Source of the DNA: Actinomycetota bacterium
Lineage (GTDB): Bacteria; Actinomycetota; Actinomycetes; Nanopelagicales; Nanopelagicaceae
DNA: 64,000 bases
Assembly (NCBI GenBank): GCA_947463725.1
Contig: CANHRM010000004.1
Coordinates: forward strand, 1 to 64,000
Direction: 5' to 3'
This document shows positions 25,549 to 35,736 of the stretch, piece by piece. The notes under the pieces were generated by a model that searched no databases, was not told the origin of the DNA, and saw only the letters and a program-made list of their open reading frames with translations. The position numbers were made by a program, and so were the translations under genes. How positions within the stretch are numbered: the first letter of the stretch is position 1; every line of letters begins with the position of its first letter.

Positions 25549-26538
25549 TTAGATCTCCGTTTCCTTGGTCAGCTTGATTTTTAAATCGATTCCATATTGC
25601 TCAACTTCGATGATCTTAAAGTCCATTTTTTCCTTGATATTGGTAGCTCCCAGGTCACCGATGAATGAGAGGCCAGAACCAAGCAAGCTAGCCGCTTGGA
25701 AAATGATCAATTCATCTATTAACCCAGCTTTAAGAAGTGCGGTCCCTAATTCACTTCCTGATTCAACAAAGACTTGGTTGAAGTCACGTTCGTGGCAAAG
25801 TTTTAACAAATTAGAAAGATCATGACTACGAAGGAATATGGTTTCTGCATCATCGTTATGCAGATTGAAATCACTTGGAATCTCACGTAAACCCATCACA
25901 ATTCGCACCGGATTGACTCGGCCCGTCTCTTCTAAATCTCTTGGGATCAGGTTTGGATTATCGACTAGCGCAGTTGAAGTGCCAATCAAGATGGCGCTGC
26001 TTTCAGAACGTAGCTTGCTAACTTGGGCACGTGATTCTGGCCCAGTGATCCACTTTGAACTGCCATCGATCGCCGCAGTTCTGCCATCTAGCGTTGTCGC
26101 AATTTTCCAAATGAAGTAAGGGCGATTAGTTTTAATTTTATGGATCCATGCCCGATTGCTATAAGCAATATCAGCAACTTCAGTGTTGAAGACAACTTCG
26201 ATTCCGGCAGCTTCAAGTGCTTTGGCACCGCCACTTGCTAACGGGTTAGGGTCACGCACTGCATAAACAACTCTAGAGATGCCAGCCTTAATGATCGCTT
26301 CGGTACATGGCCCAGTTTTTCCTTGATGGTTACACGGTTCTAGAGTTACAAACATCGTGGCACCTTGAGCCAACTGGCCAGCTTGTTCGAGTGCGACAAC
26401 TTCGGCATGAGGCCCGCTTTTATGAAAGCCTTCACCAATAATTACACCGGCTGGGCTGAGAACAACAGCACCAACAATCGGATTTGATCCAGTTAAACCC
26501 AGGCCAAGGCAGGCTAATTCATTAGCTCGCTTGAGCAT
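25549..26538 (-). CDS. ribD: Bifunctional riboflavin deaminase/reductase RibD
   Basis: Deaminates then reduces the pyrimidine intermediate of riboflavin synthesis. The zinc deaminase part (about 1-145) has GPHAEVVALEQAG and TLEPCNHQGKTGPC; the reductase part starts near WKIATTLDGRTAA and includes KWITGPESRAQV. Length 329 is a little short at the N-terminus. The ATG at 26538 has no Shine-Dalgarno, while GGGAGG lies six bases before an in-frame ATT at 26559, which could add seven residues. First gene of the operon, under an FMN riboswitch. Confidence 0.95.
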   Translation of the reverse strand: MLKRANELACLGLGLTGSNPIVGAVVLSPAGVIIGEGFHKSGPHAEVVALEQAGQLAQGATMFVTLEPCNHQGKTGPCTEAIIKAGISRVVYAVRDPNPLASGGAKALEAAGIEVVFNTEVADIAYSNRAWIHKIKTNRPYFIWKIATTLDGRTAAIDGSSKWITGPESRAQVSKLRSESSAILIGTSTALVDNPNLIPRDLEETGRVNPVRIVMGLREIPSDFNLHNDDAETIFLRSHDLSNLLKLCHERDFNQVFVESGSELGTALLKAGLIDELIIFQAASLLGSGLSFIGDLGATNIKEKMDFKIIEVEQYGIDLKIKLTKETEI

Positions 26539-26674
26539 TGAAATATCTAACTCGCTAATGGTGCACCTCCCTTAGAAATCTTTAGTAGCGATTTCCGGGG
26601 TGCTTAATTCGCGCTCAGATTTTTAATTTCTAAGCGCCAAACCTAGGCAGGCATGGTTAGCCCACCTAAATTAT

Positions 26675-26794
26675 GTTTCCTCTCATCCGGACTTTAACCG
26701 TCGGTCTTGGAATTACACCAAGTCCACCGAGCGCTGGATGCGTTCGGGTCGCAGACTTTCACTGCCGGTTCGGAATTACACCGACCCCGGAAAC
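26675..26794 (-). ncRNA. FMN riboswitch (RFN element)
   Basis: The minus strand carries the conserved FMN aptamer core. P1 is GTTTCC / GGAAAC (26789-26794 with 26675-26680). Inside are GTCGGTGTAATTCCGAACCG, GGCAGTGAAAGTCTGCGACCC, a GGTGTAATTCC segment and the terminal AGTCCGGATGAGAGG. It lies about 140 bases before ribD and should repress the rib operon when FMN is plentiful. The region up to 26560, containing G/C-rich pairing stretches, is the likely expression platform. Confidence 0.95.
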
Positions 26795-27018
26795 AATTGC
26801 TTAACGGTAGCACGGTGAGCGTGAGCGTCAGATTCGCCCATAAACGAGCTCAAGAATCTGAATTAGCTAAGCGTTACGAGAAGAGACCACCAAAATGCCA
26901 TCAAAGCCTGTTCCGACAAATCGGACATAGTTAACAAATGGTAAGACGCATTGCAATTTGAAGTAAGGAAACCCCAATTCTTACGCTCAAAATGCTCGAT
27001 AACAATTGAATAACAATG
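26795..27018. other. Intergenic region between rib operon and surface-protein gene
   Basis: No gene seen. It should contain the divergent promoters of the rib operon (minus) and the surface protein (plus). An inverted repeat TCAGATTC (26828-26835) / GAATCTGA (26864-26871) is present; its role is unknown. Confidence 0.4.
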
Positions 27019-27054
27019 TGAAACCGCTTTCATTATTCCTTGTAACCGCTTTCA
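27019..27054 (+). promoter_or_regulatory. Two LacI-family operator-like sites
   Basis: TGAAACCGCTTTCA (27019-27032) matches the LacI/GalR operator pattern TGAAANCGNTTTCA with its central CG. TGTAACCGCTTTCA (27041-27054) has one change. The centres are 22 bp apart, about two helical turns, so both sites face the same side of the DNA. They lie about 105 bp before the surface-protein ATG. Confidence 0.65.
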
Positions 27055-27159
27055 TAAAGTACTACTTTTCCTCTCATCCAATCCTGATAGTTGGGCACCC
27101 ATGCCTCACATCTCTGTCTCGAATTGGCAGATATTCGCAATCCAATTGAGAGGAATGCA

Positions 27160-29592
27160 ATGATTAAAACGGAGAGCAAAACAATATTTAATAAGTTGCG
27201 AGCTGTAATCGTCGCAACCGTAATGGCAACAGCAGGACTTACGATGGTGAGTGCACCAGCTAATGCAGGTGCGACTTCTACGCCAATCAGCGTTACATAC
27301 GATGCTGGAGGTTCTTCTGGTACGGGGTATGTAAATCCTGCATCAAATGGAGCGGCAGATGCCGGATCTGCAACCGCACTGGTTGCAAATGGTTCCCCTG
27401 CGGGTGGTACCGGGAATTTTGGTTCTGTTTTTAAATGCGATTGGAATTGCTGGGATTACGGAAGATACGGCGGCGCATATATTTGGAAGAATAGTACGAA
27501 CCCTGATTTCTCATTAATGCCAACAGGGGCCGGTACAACCGGAACAACTATTTCCGTTAAGGCATACGCCACGGGCGCACAGGTTGGAAAGAAAGTAATG
27601 ATGCGGCTTGGGTTCGCAAATAATGAATACCCGAATCAAGTTCTATCTTCAAAAGCCACATTACTATCAGGTTGGAATACCTACAGTTTAACTGTGGCAC
27701 CGGACGTAAATGCTTCGCATAGATACTGGGCTGCTTACCTTGTATTTGATGAATATAACTGGACAGTTGGTGACGCAGGTGTGGTTTGGATTGGAGACAC
27801 GTCTACATATTATTTCGATAACATTAGTTTCCCTGATGCAGGAACTCAATCACCATCGACATGTACCGCAGCTAAGCCATGCTCAAGTCGAATTGATTGG
27901 GCAGGATCTACTGGCGTAAGTCAGGGATTCCACAACGTAAAAGCTGAAACTGATATTAGCGTTACGAATTCCTACTACGCAAAGGGTGTAGGTGTTTATC
28001 AGGCATACGCAAAAGCTGGATCAACATTTACGCTTAAATTCTTGGTAAAAGATGAAAATGGACAAATTCGCCCAGGTCTTGCCGTAGCGCTGCGTGCAAA
28101 CAAAGGCTACTCAGGCTCGACTGCTCATTGGATTATAAATGGCACAGCAGTTTCGCCAGCAGGTGTTAATGATGGCGGCATATTTTCAGGGACAACTGAT
28201 TCAAACGGCTATGTGTCTTTCACGGTCACAAATACTGACACTAATCCACAGCCTATTGCCGATCCAACTATTGAAGATACAGACACAAGTTCTTTCGGTA
28301 CATTCGCACTTCTGCAAGATAGTGGCGATACAACAGAGGCTCTCGACATAATTGAAATCCATGCTTATGGTTTGGGCTTCAAGATTGGAAATGACAGCTC
28401 TTATAACGCTGGCATCTCAAATGGATATCTAGCAGCTGACGGAAGTGCTGTACTACAAATTCCATTTATTAACTACAACAGTTCATTTAAGTACACTGTT
28501 AAATCATCAAAGGGCGAGGCTTACTTAGCTGGCAAGATGATTGTTGTTACTGGTGCAAAAGATGGCGAAGCCGTTACTGTAACAATAACAATGACTGATG
28601 GAGTAGAAACTGCAACCAAGACTTTTGGTGCTAAGTTCTCATCAACTCTTTCAATGAAGAGCCCAGCATCAATCTCATATGATCCAGTTAAAAAGACGGT
28701 CACATGTAATAACGCTTCTTATACAAAAACTCCAACTGATACTGCTTACTACCTATACCTAAATCGTGTATTAAAGGGTGGCAAAAAGTTCGGAACAACT
28801 ACTGGCCTACAGTGGATGTATCGTGGAGTTAACTTAAGTTCTGAAGGCGTTACAGCAACTTCTGCTACTTGGAACGTTCCTGCTTCATGGAACACAAGCA
28901 ACATCGCTCGTGTTTATTGTGAGACTCAGGCCTTTGCTGGCAATGATGAAGTTCGCAGCTTGTCTGCTGGCTTCACAATTCCACGTCTAGGTAAATATGT
29001 ACCTCGTTCAAGCACTCCTACAAAGTTGAAGCCAACTGCAGTAACAATGCGTTTGGTAGATCCAGCTTTAACCAAGGATGCTGCTGGTAAAGCGGTTAAC
29101 TACTTCGACTGGACTTATAACTCAGTAGAAGCTAACTGGGCTCAGTACTACGGCAAGAATCTTGCCTTCATCTATAAGTACGTTAACGTCGGCGCGACCA
29201 CTACGCTCAAGTGGAAGGTCACCGATTCTGATTCAGGATCAGCACTCGATAACTTCCCGGTTTCGCTGATCATCAACAAAAACTACGGTGGCATGCAAAA
29301 TGCGACATTTAGTTATGTTGTAAGTGGGGAAAAGAAGGTTGCTGCTGCTTCGCCTGCCAATAACGGCACTGGCGAGACAGTGATTGCAGGTATGACTGAT
29401 GATGAGGGTTATGTGACCTTCGTGATCACAAATACCAACACCGCAGCTCAGGCAGAGGCTAAGCCAGCTGCTCTGAATGCAATGCAGCCAGCAGGTGGAA
29501 CTGATCTACATTCACAGATCACACTTACCGCTGGATTGGCACAGACTAAGGAATCAATCGACTTGATTGAATTCCATATCGTTAAGCCATAA
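27160..29592 (+). CDS. Large secreted surface protein with repeated Ig-like domains
   Basis: Predicted exported protein of about 810 residues, rich in Thr, Ser, Asn, Gly and Ala. I chose the ATG at 27160, preceded by GAGAGG and followed directly by a signal peptide ending PANAG; an upstream ATG (27091) would place 23 odd residues first. The N-terminal third (YYFDNISFPDAG, WNTYSLTVAP) resembles a carbohydrate-binding beta-sandwich. Two related segments of about 140 residues follow, one in the middle and one at the C-terminus. Each has KAGSTFTLKFLVKD or VGATTTLKWKVTD at its start, then a TDSNGYVSFTVTNT or TDDEGYVTFVITNT motif and a DIIEIH or DLIEFH ending. No sortase signal or membrane anchor is visible. 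Could be an abundant surface-layer or adhesin-type protein; inference. Confidence 0.85.
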   Translation: MIKTESKTIFNKLRAVIVATVMATAGLTMVSAPANAGATSTPISVTYDAGGSSGTGYVNPASNGAADAGSATALVANGSPAGGTGNFGSVFKCDWNCWDYGRYGGAYIWKNSTNPDFSLMPTGAGTTGTTISVKAYATGAQVGKKVMMRLGFANNEYPNQVLSSKATLLSGWNTYSLTVAPDVNASHRYWAAYLVFDEYNWTVGDAGVVWIGDTSTYYFDNISFPDAGTQSPSTCTAAKPCSSRIDWAGSTGVSQGFHNVKAETDISVTNSYYAKGVGVYQAYAKAGSTFTLKFLVKDENGQIRPGLAVALRANKGYSGSTAHWIINGTAVSPAGVNDGGIFSGTTDSNGYVSFTVTNTDTNPQPIADPTIEDTDTSSFGTFALLQDSGDTTEALDIIEIHAYGLGFKIGNDSSYNAGISNGYLAADGSAVLQIPFINYNSSFKYTVKSSKGEAYLAGKMIVVTGAKDGEAVTVTITMTDGVETATKTFGAKFSSTLSMKSPASISYDPVKKTVTCNNASYTKTPTDTAYYLYLNRVLKGGKKFGTTTGLQWMYRGVNLSSEGVTATSATWNVPASWNTSNIARVYCETQAFAGNDEVRSLSAGFTIPRLGKYVPRSSTPTKLKPTAVTMRLVDPALTKDAAGKAVNYFDWTYNSVEANWAQYYGKNLAFIYKYVNVGATTTLKWKVTDSDSGSALDNFPVSLIINKNYGGMQNATFSYVVSGEKKVAAASPANNGTGETVIAGMTDDEGYVTFVITNTNTAAQAEAKPAALNAMQPAGGTDLHSQITLTAGLAQTKESIDLIEFHIVKP

Positions 29593-29616
29593 CTGAAATA
29601 ACTCAGTAAGAACTGG

Positions 29617-29659
29617 GCCCGGTGGGACGCAAAAGCGTTCCGCCGGGCTTTTTCTTTTT
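29617..29659 (+). terminator. Strong terminator after surface-protein gene
   Basis: The stem 29617-29630 / 29635-29648 (GCCCGG..., loop AAAA, ...CCGGGC) has two mismatches or wobbles and is followed by TTTTTCTTTTT. It lies 25 bases past the stop codon. Confidence 0.93.
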
Positions 29660-29698
29660 GGTTATTAGGAAAATGAGATTTAGGTCTAACATTTAAGT

Positions 29699-30769
29699 AT
29701 GACCAACTTATTTGATCCCATCACCCTTCGTGGCTTAACAATTAAGAACCGAGTTTGGGTAAGTCCGATGTGTCAGTACTCAGCAATCGATGGCGTCGTT
29801 GGTGATTGGCATATGGCGCACTTAGGTGCACTCGCAACTGGTGAAGCCGGATTAATTATGGTCGAAGCAACTGGCGTAGTTCCTGAAGGTCGCATTTCAA
29901 TTGCTTGTCCTGGAATCTATAACGAGAAACAGATTGATGCGTTTAAGAAAATTATTAAATTTGCTCATTCGCAAGGAGCGGCAATTGGTATTCAGCTAGC
30001 TCACGCCGGGCGCAAGGGATCAACTATGCGACCAAGTGATGATCATTTGATGGCAACGCCTGCTGAAGGTGGTTGGACAACTTCTTCGGCATCTGCCCAG
30101 GCTTATCACGGTATGCCAGAGCCACATGCACTTAGCGTTGCGCAGATTCATCAGCTAGTTAAAGATTTTGCGCAAGCGGCTAAGAATGCGATTTCGGCAG
30201 GTTTTGATTTAGTTGAAATTCATGCCGCTCATGGATATTTATTGCATCAGTTCTATTCACCTTTATCTAACCTGCGCACTGATGAATACGGTGGTTCATA
30301 TGAGAACCGAGTTAGATTCTTAATCGAAGTTGCAACGGCAGTCCGCCATGCGATTCCAGAATCAACTCCCCTATTCATTCGCATATCAGCTAGCGACTGG
30401 ACCGATGAGGGTTGGCAGATCGTTGACTCGGTTGAACTTTGTAAGCAGTTAAAGGAAATAGGCGTTGACTTAATTGATGTCTCATCGGGTGGCAACTTAC
30501 ATAACGCGCCAATTAAGCCAGTTCCGGGCTATCAAGTGCCATTTGCTCAAGCGATTAAAGTTGAATCTGATATCGCAGTTGCAGCTGTTGGCGCTATTAC
30601 TGACCCACATCAAGCACAGGAATTCATTAACTCAAATAAAGCAGATGCCGTTTTCCTAGCGCGAGCGATGATTAGAAATCCTCGTTGGGCAATGGCTGCT
30701 GCCGAAGAGCTTAAGGAAATGATTGATTGGCCAGCTCAGCTAGAGCGTGGCCGAACCTATCGAGGTTAA
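29699..30769 (+). CDS. NADH:flavin oxidoreductase (old yellow enzyme, NamA-like)
   Basis: FMN-dependent ene-reductase of 356 residues. Family signatures are SPMCQYSA near the N-terminus, QLAHAGRKGS, the substrate-binding pair in EIHAAHGYLLHQF, SPLSNLRTDEYGGS, and VFLARAMIRNPRWAM near the end. The Cys in SPMCQYSA marks the thermophilic-like/YqjM subgroup. The physiological substrate of such enzymes is usually unknown. It stands alone between a terminator and the convergent FKBP gene. Confidence 0.94.
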   Translation: MTNLFDPITLRGLTIKNRVWVSPMCQYSAIDGVVGDWHMAHLGALATGEAGLIMVEATGVVPEGRISIACPGIYNEKQIDAFKKIIKFAHSQGAAIGIQLAHAGRKGSTMRPSDDHLMATPAEGGWTTSSASAQAYHGMPEPHALSVAQIHQLVKDFAQAAKNAISAGFDLVEIHAAHGYLLHQFYSPLSNLRTDEYGGSYENRVRFLIEVATAVRHAIPESTPLFIRISASDWTDEGWQIVDSVELCKQLKEIGVDLIDVSSGGNLHNAPIKPVPGYQVPFAQAIKVESDIAVAAVGAITDPHQAQEFINSNKADAVFLARAMIRNPRWAMAAAEELKEMIDWPAQLERGRTYRG

Positions 30770-30779
30770 GTTTTTAGTT

Positions 30780-31300
30780 TTAAGAAACTGAAATAACGTC
30801 TACGACGAAAATCAAAGTTTCATTTGGACCAATTGGCCCGCCACCGGCTGCGCCATAACCAAGCTCTGCTGGAATAACTAGCAAACGACGTCCGCCCTCT
30901 TTCATTCCTGGAATACCTTGCTGCCAGCCAACGATTACGCCTGACAATGGAAACGTTGCAGGAGTTCCGCCATCCCATGATGATTCAACAACTTGACCAG
31001 TTGACCAAGCCATTAGTGTGTAATGAACTGTCAAAGTTGATGTTGCGACTGCTTCTTTGCCAGTACCAACAATAATGTCGTTAGTTACTAGCGTTGATGG
31101 TGCTGTGCCTTGAGGGGCACCGATTACTGGCTTGCTGCCAGCTTCACCGGAAACTGTTGGGTTGGTTGCAGTCGATTTAGTTTCGGTCGATTTAGTCTCT
31201 ACTGATTCATTTGACACTGATTTAGCTCCACATCCGGTAAGTGTTGAAATAGTTAGCAAGATTGAAAGAGAAATCAATGTGGCCTTCTTAGTGCGAGTCA

Positions 31301-31301
<1 letters not shown>
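30780..31301 (-). CDS. FKBP-type peptidyl-prolyl isomerase lipoprotein
   Basis: Exported proline isomerase of 173 residues that helps fold secreted proteins. It has a lipoprotein signal with lipobox LTGC at about residues 21-24, a Ser/Thr/Glu spacer, and one FKBP domain: LTVHYTLMAWSTGQVVESSW, then FPLSGVIVGWQQGIPGMKEGGRR and IPAELGYGAAGGGPIGPNETL. Its ATG overlaps the argG stop by one base, so it is co-transcribed with argG, an odd pairing with no obvious functional logic. Confidence 0.94.
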
Positions 31302-32641
<1,340 letters not shown>

Positions 32642-32702
32642 TTAACGGATAGAGCCACTTCCTTGATCCGGTGCGAAGTATCCTTGAATTAACCAGTTAG
32701 AA

Positions 32703-33101
32703 ATGAGTATGAAAATGAGCGCAATCTCGAGAATAAATCGCAAGATCGCCGAGGGCATAACCCGTGGAGTCAGCACAATGTGGTGTGCCTATATCTTCGC
32801 AGCCATTGCATTAATTTCATTGCCAAATGCACTGAAATCGCATGACACAATAATTATTATTTCTTGGGTTGCTCAAACATTTCTGCAGTTGGTTCTGCTC
32901 TCGATAATTATGGTCGGCCAAAGTGTTCAATCTGAAAGCGTTGCCTTACAAATAGCCGAGACTCATGTTGCTGCTCTAGGCGAATTTGAATTAGCCAAAG
33001 AAGCACGAGCAACCGCAGCCGAAGAGTTGGCTGAATTGAAAGTTATCTCGAGTGAGATTCACCGAATTTTGCAAGATGTTGAGGCCAAAATAGCCAAGTA
33101 G
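32703..33101 (+). CDS. Small membrane protein with C-terminal coiled coil, function unknown
   Basis: A 132-residue protein with two hydrophobic segments (about 28-42 and 52-72) and a Glu/Ala/Lys-rich C-terminal helix (about 78-130), probably a coiled coil. The layout loosely recalls DUF1003 or low-affinity iron-permease-like small proteins but no family signature is clear. It is divergent from argG. Confidence 0.7.
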   Translation: MSMKMSAISRINRKIAEGITRGVSTMWCAYIFAAIALISLPNALKSHDTIIIISWVAQTFLQLVLLSIIMVGQSVQSESVALQIAETHVAALGEFELAKEARATAAEELAELKVISSEIHRILQDVEAKIAK

Positions 33102-33198
33102 TTAAATTTCAAGAATCGTTATAAAGCTGAGATTAAGCACCCGCGTTACATTTACTCCTTGCTTTGATGGCGCTCCGGCCAAAAGTTAGGTTTAGCCC

Positions 33199-34803
33199 AT
33201 GACTTCGCCCAGTGCCACCGAGAGCAAATGGTGGCAAGAGGCTGTTATTTATCAGATCTACCCTCGCTCATTCTTTGACAGTAATGGTGATGGCGATGGC
33301 GATTTGCCTGGCATCACTCAAAAACTTGAATATGTAGCCAACCTTGGCGTTGATGCAATTTGGTTGAGCCCGTTCTATACCTCACCTAATAAAGACGGTG
33401 GCTATGACGTTGCTGATCCGCGCGATGTTGATCCTCGCTTTGGAAATTTAGCTGATGCAAAATTAATGATAAATAAAGCTCACGATCTCGGCTTAAAAGT
33501 CTTGGTCGATATCGTGCCTAATCATTTTTCATCAGAACATGAATGGTTTAAGGCTGCGATAATTGCTGGTCCGGGTTCGAAGGAACGTAAACGTTTTCAT
33601 TTCTATGATGCCAAAGCTGATGGAACTCCCCCAAATAACTGGATTTCACTTTTTGGTGGACCAGCTTGGACCCAAGTAGCTGATGGGCAGTATTACTTAC
33701 ATTTATTTGATTCATCACAGCCTGATTTAAATTGGGAGAATCCCGAAGTAGACGCAGACTTCAAAGAAACCATTTCTTTCTGGGTGAAGATGGGCGCCGA
33801 TGGTTTTCGTATCGATGTCGCACACGGGCTAGCTAAAGAAAATATCCTCACCGATCATCATGACCCTAAGGGCTTATCTGATGCACTTCGTATCGATGTT
33901 GATATGGAAATTAGTAAGCGTGAGGCTTTGCTAGCTTCAGTCCCCTTCTTTGATCGAGCCGGAGTTCATGAGATCTATCGAAGTTGGCGTAAACATTTTG
34001 ATTCCTTCGATAAGCCAGTAATGGCAGTTGCCGAAGCGTGGGTTCATCCCCCAATAAATGGCGTAGCTTACGTGCGCCCTGATGAGTTACATCAGATATT
34101 TAATTTTGATTTATTAATCGCACCGTTTGACGCAAAGACCTTATTTAAACTTATCAATAACACCCAAGAAATGCTAAAGGATGTTGGTGCCTACCCAACA
34201 TGGGCAATTAGTAATCATGATTCACCGCGTGCCGCTTCCCGACTTGGGGCTGAAGAAGCTCGCGCGTTGGCACTATTCCTCTTTGGTTTGCCCGGTTCTT
34301 GTTATGTATACAACGGTCAAGAACTCGGGTTACCTGATGCCGAGTTGGCCGATAGCGATCGTCAAGATCCTTCTTTCGTTAGAACTAATGGTGAAACAAA
34401 AGGACGCGATGGTGCACGTGTGCCGATGCCTTGGTCTGGTCAAGTAACTCCATTTGGTTTCACATCTGGAAAACCATGGTTGCCGCTGCCAACTAATTGG
34501 AATGAACTAACGGTCGAAATTCAAAGTGTGAATTCTGATAGTTCACTGTCACTGTATAAGAGCGCACTTTCACAACGAGCCAAACTTTTCAGTGGCGTAC
34601 ATGATTTCTCATGGGATACCAGCAAAATTGATGAGGGAATTCTGGGGTTTGCTCGGAATGGAACTCAGGTTTATTTAAATTCTGGCCGTTCGCCTATAAA
34701 AATAGCTGCCGACCAAGTGATTCTGGTTTCAAGCGGTTCTAAAACCTTAGAAAATGGTGAGGTAGAACTCATGCCTGGGCGTGCCATCTGGTTCACGAAG
34801 TAA
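33199..34803 (+). CDS. GH13 alpha-glucosidase
   Basis: Retaining alpha-glycoside hydrolase of 534 residues acting on maltose- or isomaltose-type oligosaccharides. The opening WWQEAVIYQIYPRSFFDSNGD is typical of GH13 subfamilies of alpha-glucosidases. The four conserved regions are DIVPNH, GFRIDVAHG (nucleophile D206), EAW (acid/base E279) and SNHDSPR (D341). No signal peptide, so it works in the cytoplasm after sugar uptake; no transporter is adjacent. Confidence 0.93.
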   Translation: MTSPSATESKWWQEAVIYQIYPRSFFDSNGDGDGDLPGITQKLEYVANLGVDAIWLSPFYTSPNKDGGYDVADPRDVDPRFGNLADAKLMINKAHDLGLKVLVDIVPNHFSSEHEWFKAAIIAGPGSKERKRFHFYDAKADGTPPNNWISLFGGPAWTQVADGQYYLHLFDSSQPDLNWENPEVDADFKETISFWVKMGADGFRIDVAHGLAKENILTDHHDPKGLSDALRIDVDMEISKREALLASVPFFDRAGVHEIYRSWRKHFDSFDKPVMAVAEAWVHPPINGVAYVRPDELHQIFNFDLLIAPFDAKTLFKLINNTQEMLKDVGAYPTWAISNHDSPRAASRLGAEEARALALFLFGLPGSCYVYNGQELGLPDAELADSDRQDPSFVRTNGETKGRDGARVPMPWSGQVTPFGFTSGKPWLPLPTNWNELTVEIQSVNSDSSLSLYKSALSQRAKLFSGVHDFSWDTSKIDEGILGFARNGTQVYLNSGRSPIKIAADQVILVSSGSKTLENGEVELMPGRAIWFTK

Positions 34804-34833
34804 GTAATCCCAAGGTGTGGAAAGATTCCCGCC

Positions 34834-35736
34834 ATGATTAGTAACCTGGAATGGCTTGTTACCGTACTAGCTCTTAGTGCGGTGATCCTCTTTGATTTAA
34901 CTCTGGCAGTCCTTCGCCGACATAAAGAGACTTCCATCAAAGAGGCAACAGTTTGGACTCTTATTTATGTTGGCTTAGCAATTCTTTTCGGTTTATTTCT
35001 ACCAAACTGGGCATCAAAGAGTGCAAGTGAAGAATTCTTCGCTGGCTGGCTCACTGAATATTCACTCTCGGTTGATAACATCTTTATCTTTGTGATTATC
35101 TTGGCGAAGTTAAAAATCGAGAAAGAGAAACAACAACTAGCGCTGCTTTATGGCATTTTGATTGCCATTGTTTTGAGAGTCATTCTGATTTCAATCGGTG
35201 CAGCGGTAATCGCTAAATTTGCTTGGGTCTTCTTCATCTTTGGTGCTTTCTTGCTCTATACCGCTTGGCATCTATTTACTGAGAACAATGAAGAAAAAGA
35301 ATGGAAAGAGAATAAGTTAATCACCAAGCTTCGGAACCGCGGGGCTAGTTCATTTACTATCGCTCTTGTTGCACTCGGTGTCACAGATTTGATCTTCGCC
35401 CTTGATTCCATTCCAGCCATATTTGGCTTAACCCAGAATGTGTATGTAGTTATTACAGCTAATATTTTTGCTTTAATGGGTCTGCGTCAGCTTTATTTCT
35501 TGATCGGTGGCTTGATGTCACGCCTTATCTACTTAGGAAAAGGTTTGGCAATCATCTTGGCCTTTATTGGGGTCAAATTGTTATTTGAGGCTTTTCATGG
35601 CATCTCTGTTCACGAAATAGCGAGTGTTAAGATCCCTCACATAAGTATTGCCGTTAGCCTTTCGGTTATCGTCACAACTCTCGTTTTAACTACCGTGCTG
35701 AGCTTGGTTGCTTCCAGCAAGAAAAAAGGTAATTAG
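34834..35736 (+). CDS. TerC family membrane protein (copy 1)
   Basis: A 300-residue integral membrane protein with about eight to nine hydrophobic segments. The TerC hallmarks are EEFFAGWLTEYSLSVDNIFIFVIIL and TDLIFALDSIPAIFGLTQ, whose Asp residues lie in the membrane. Known relatives (Alx, TerC) are tied to manganese or tellurite handling and to metal loading of exported enzymes. The next gene is a paralogue that starts on the base after its stop codon. Confidence 0.93.
   Translation: MISNLEWLVTVLALSAVILFDLTLAVLRRHKETSIKEATVWTLIYVGLAILFGLFLPNWASKSASEEFFAGWLTEYSLSVDNIFIFVIILAKLKIEKEKQQLALLYGILIAIVLRVILISIGAAVIAKFAWVFFIFGAFLLYTAWHLFTENNEEKEWKENKLITKLRNRGASSFTIALVALGVTDLIFALDSIPAIFGLTQNVYVVITANIFALMGLRQLYFLIGGLMSRLIYLGKGLAIILAFIGVKLLFEAFHGISVHEIASVKIPHISIAVSLSVIVTTLVLTTVLSLVASSKKKGN

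Noticed and set aside
26707-26934. 75-codon plus-strand frame over the rib leader
   Set aside because: It is antisense to the FMN riboswitch and has no protein-like features.
34804-34833. Manganese (yybP-ykoY) riboswitch before the TerC genes
   Set aside because: Only 30 bases separate the TerC start from the preceding gene, too short for that aptamer.
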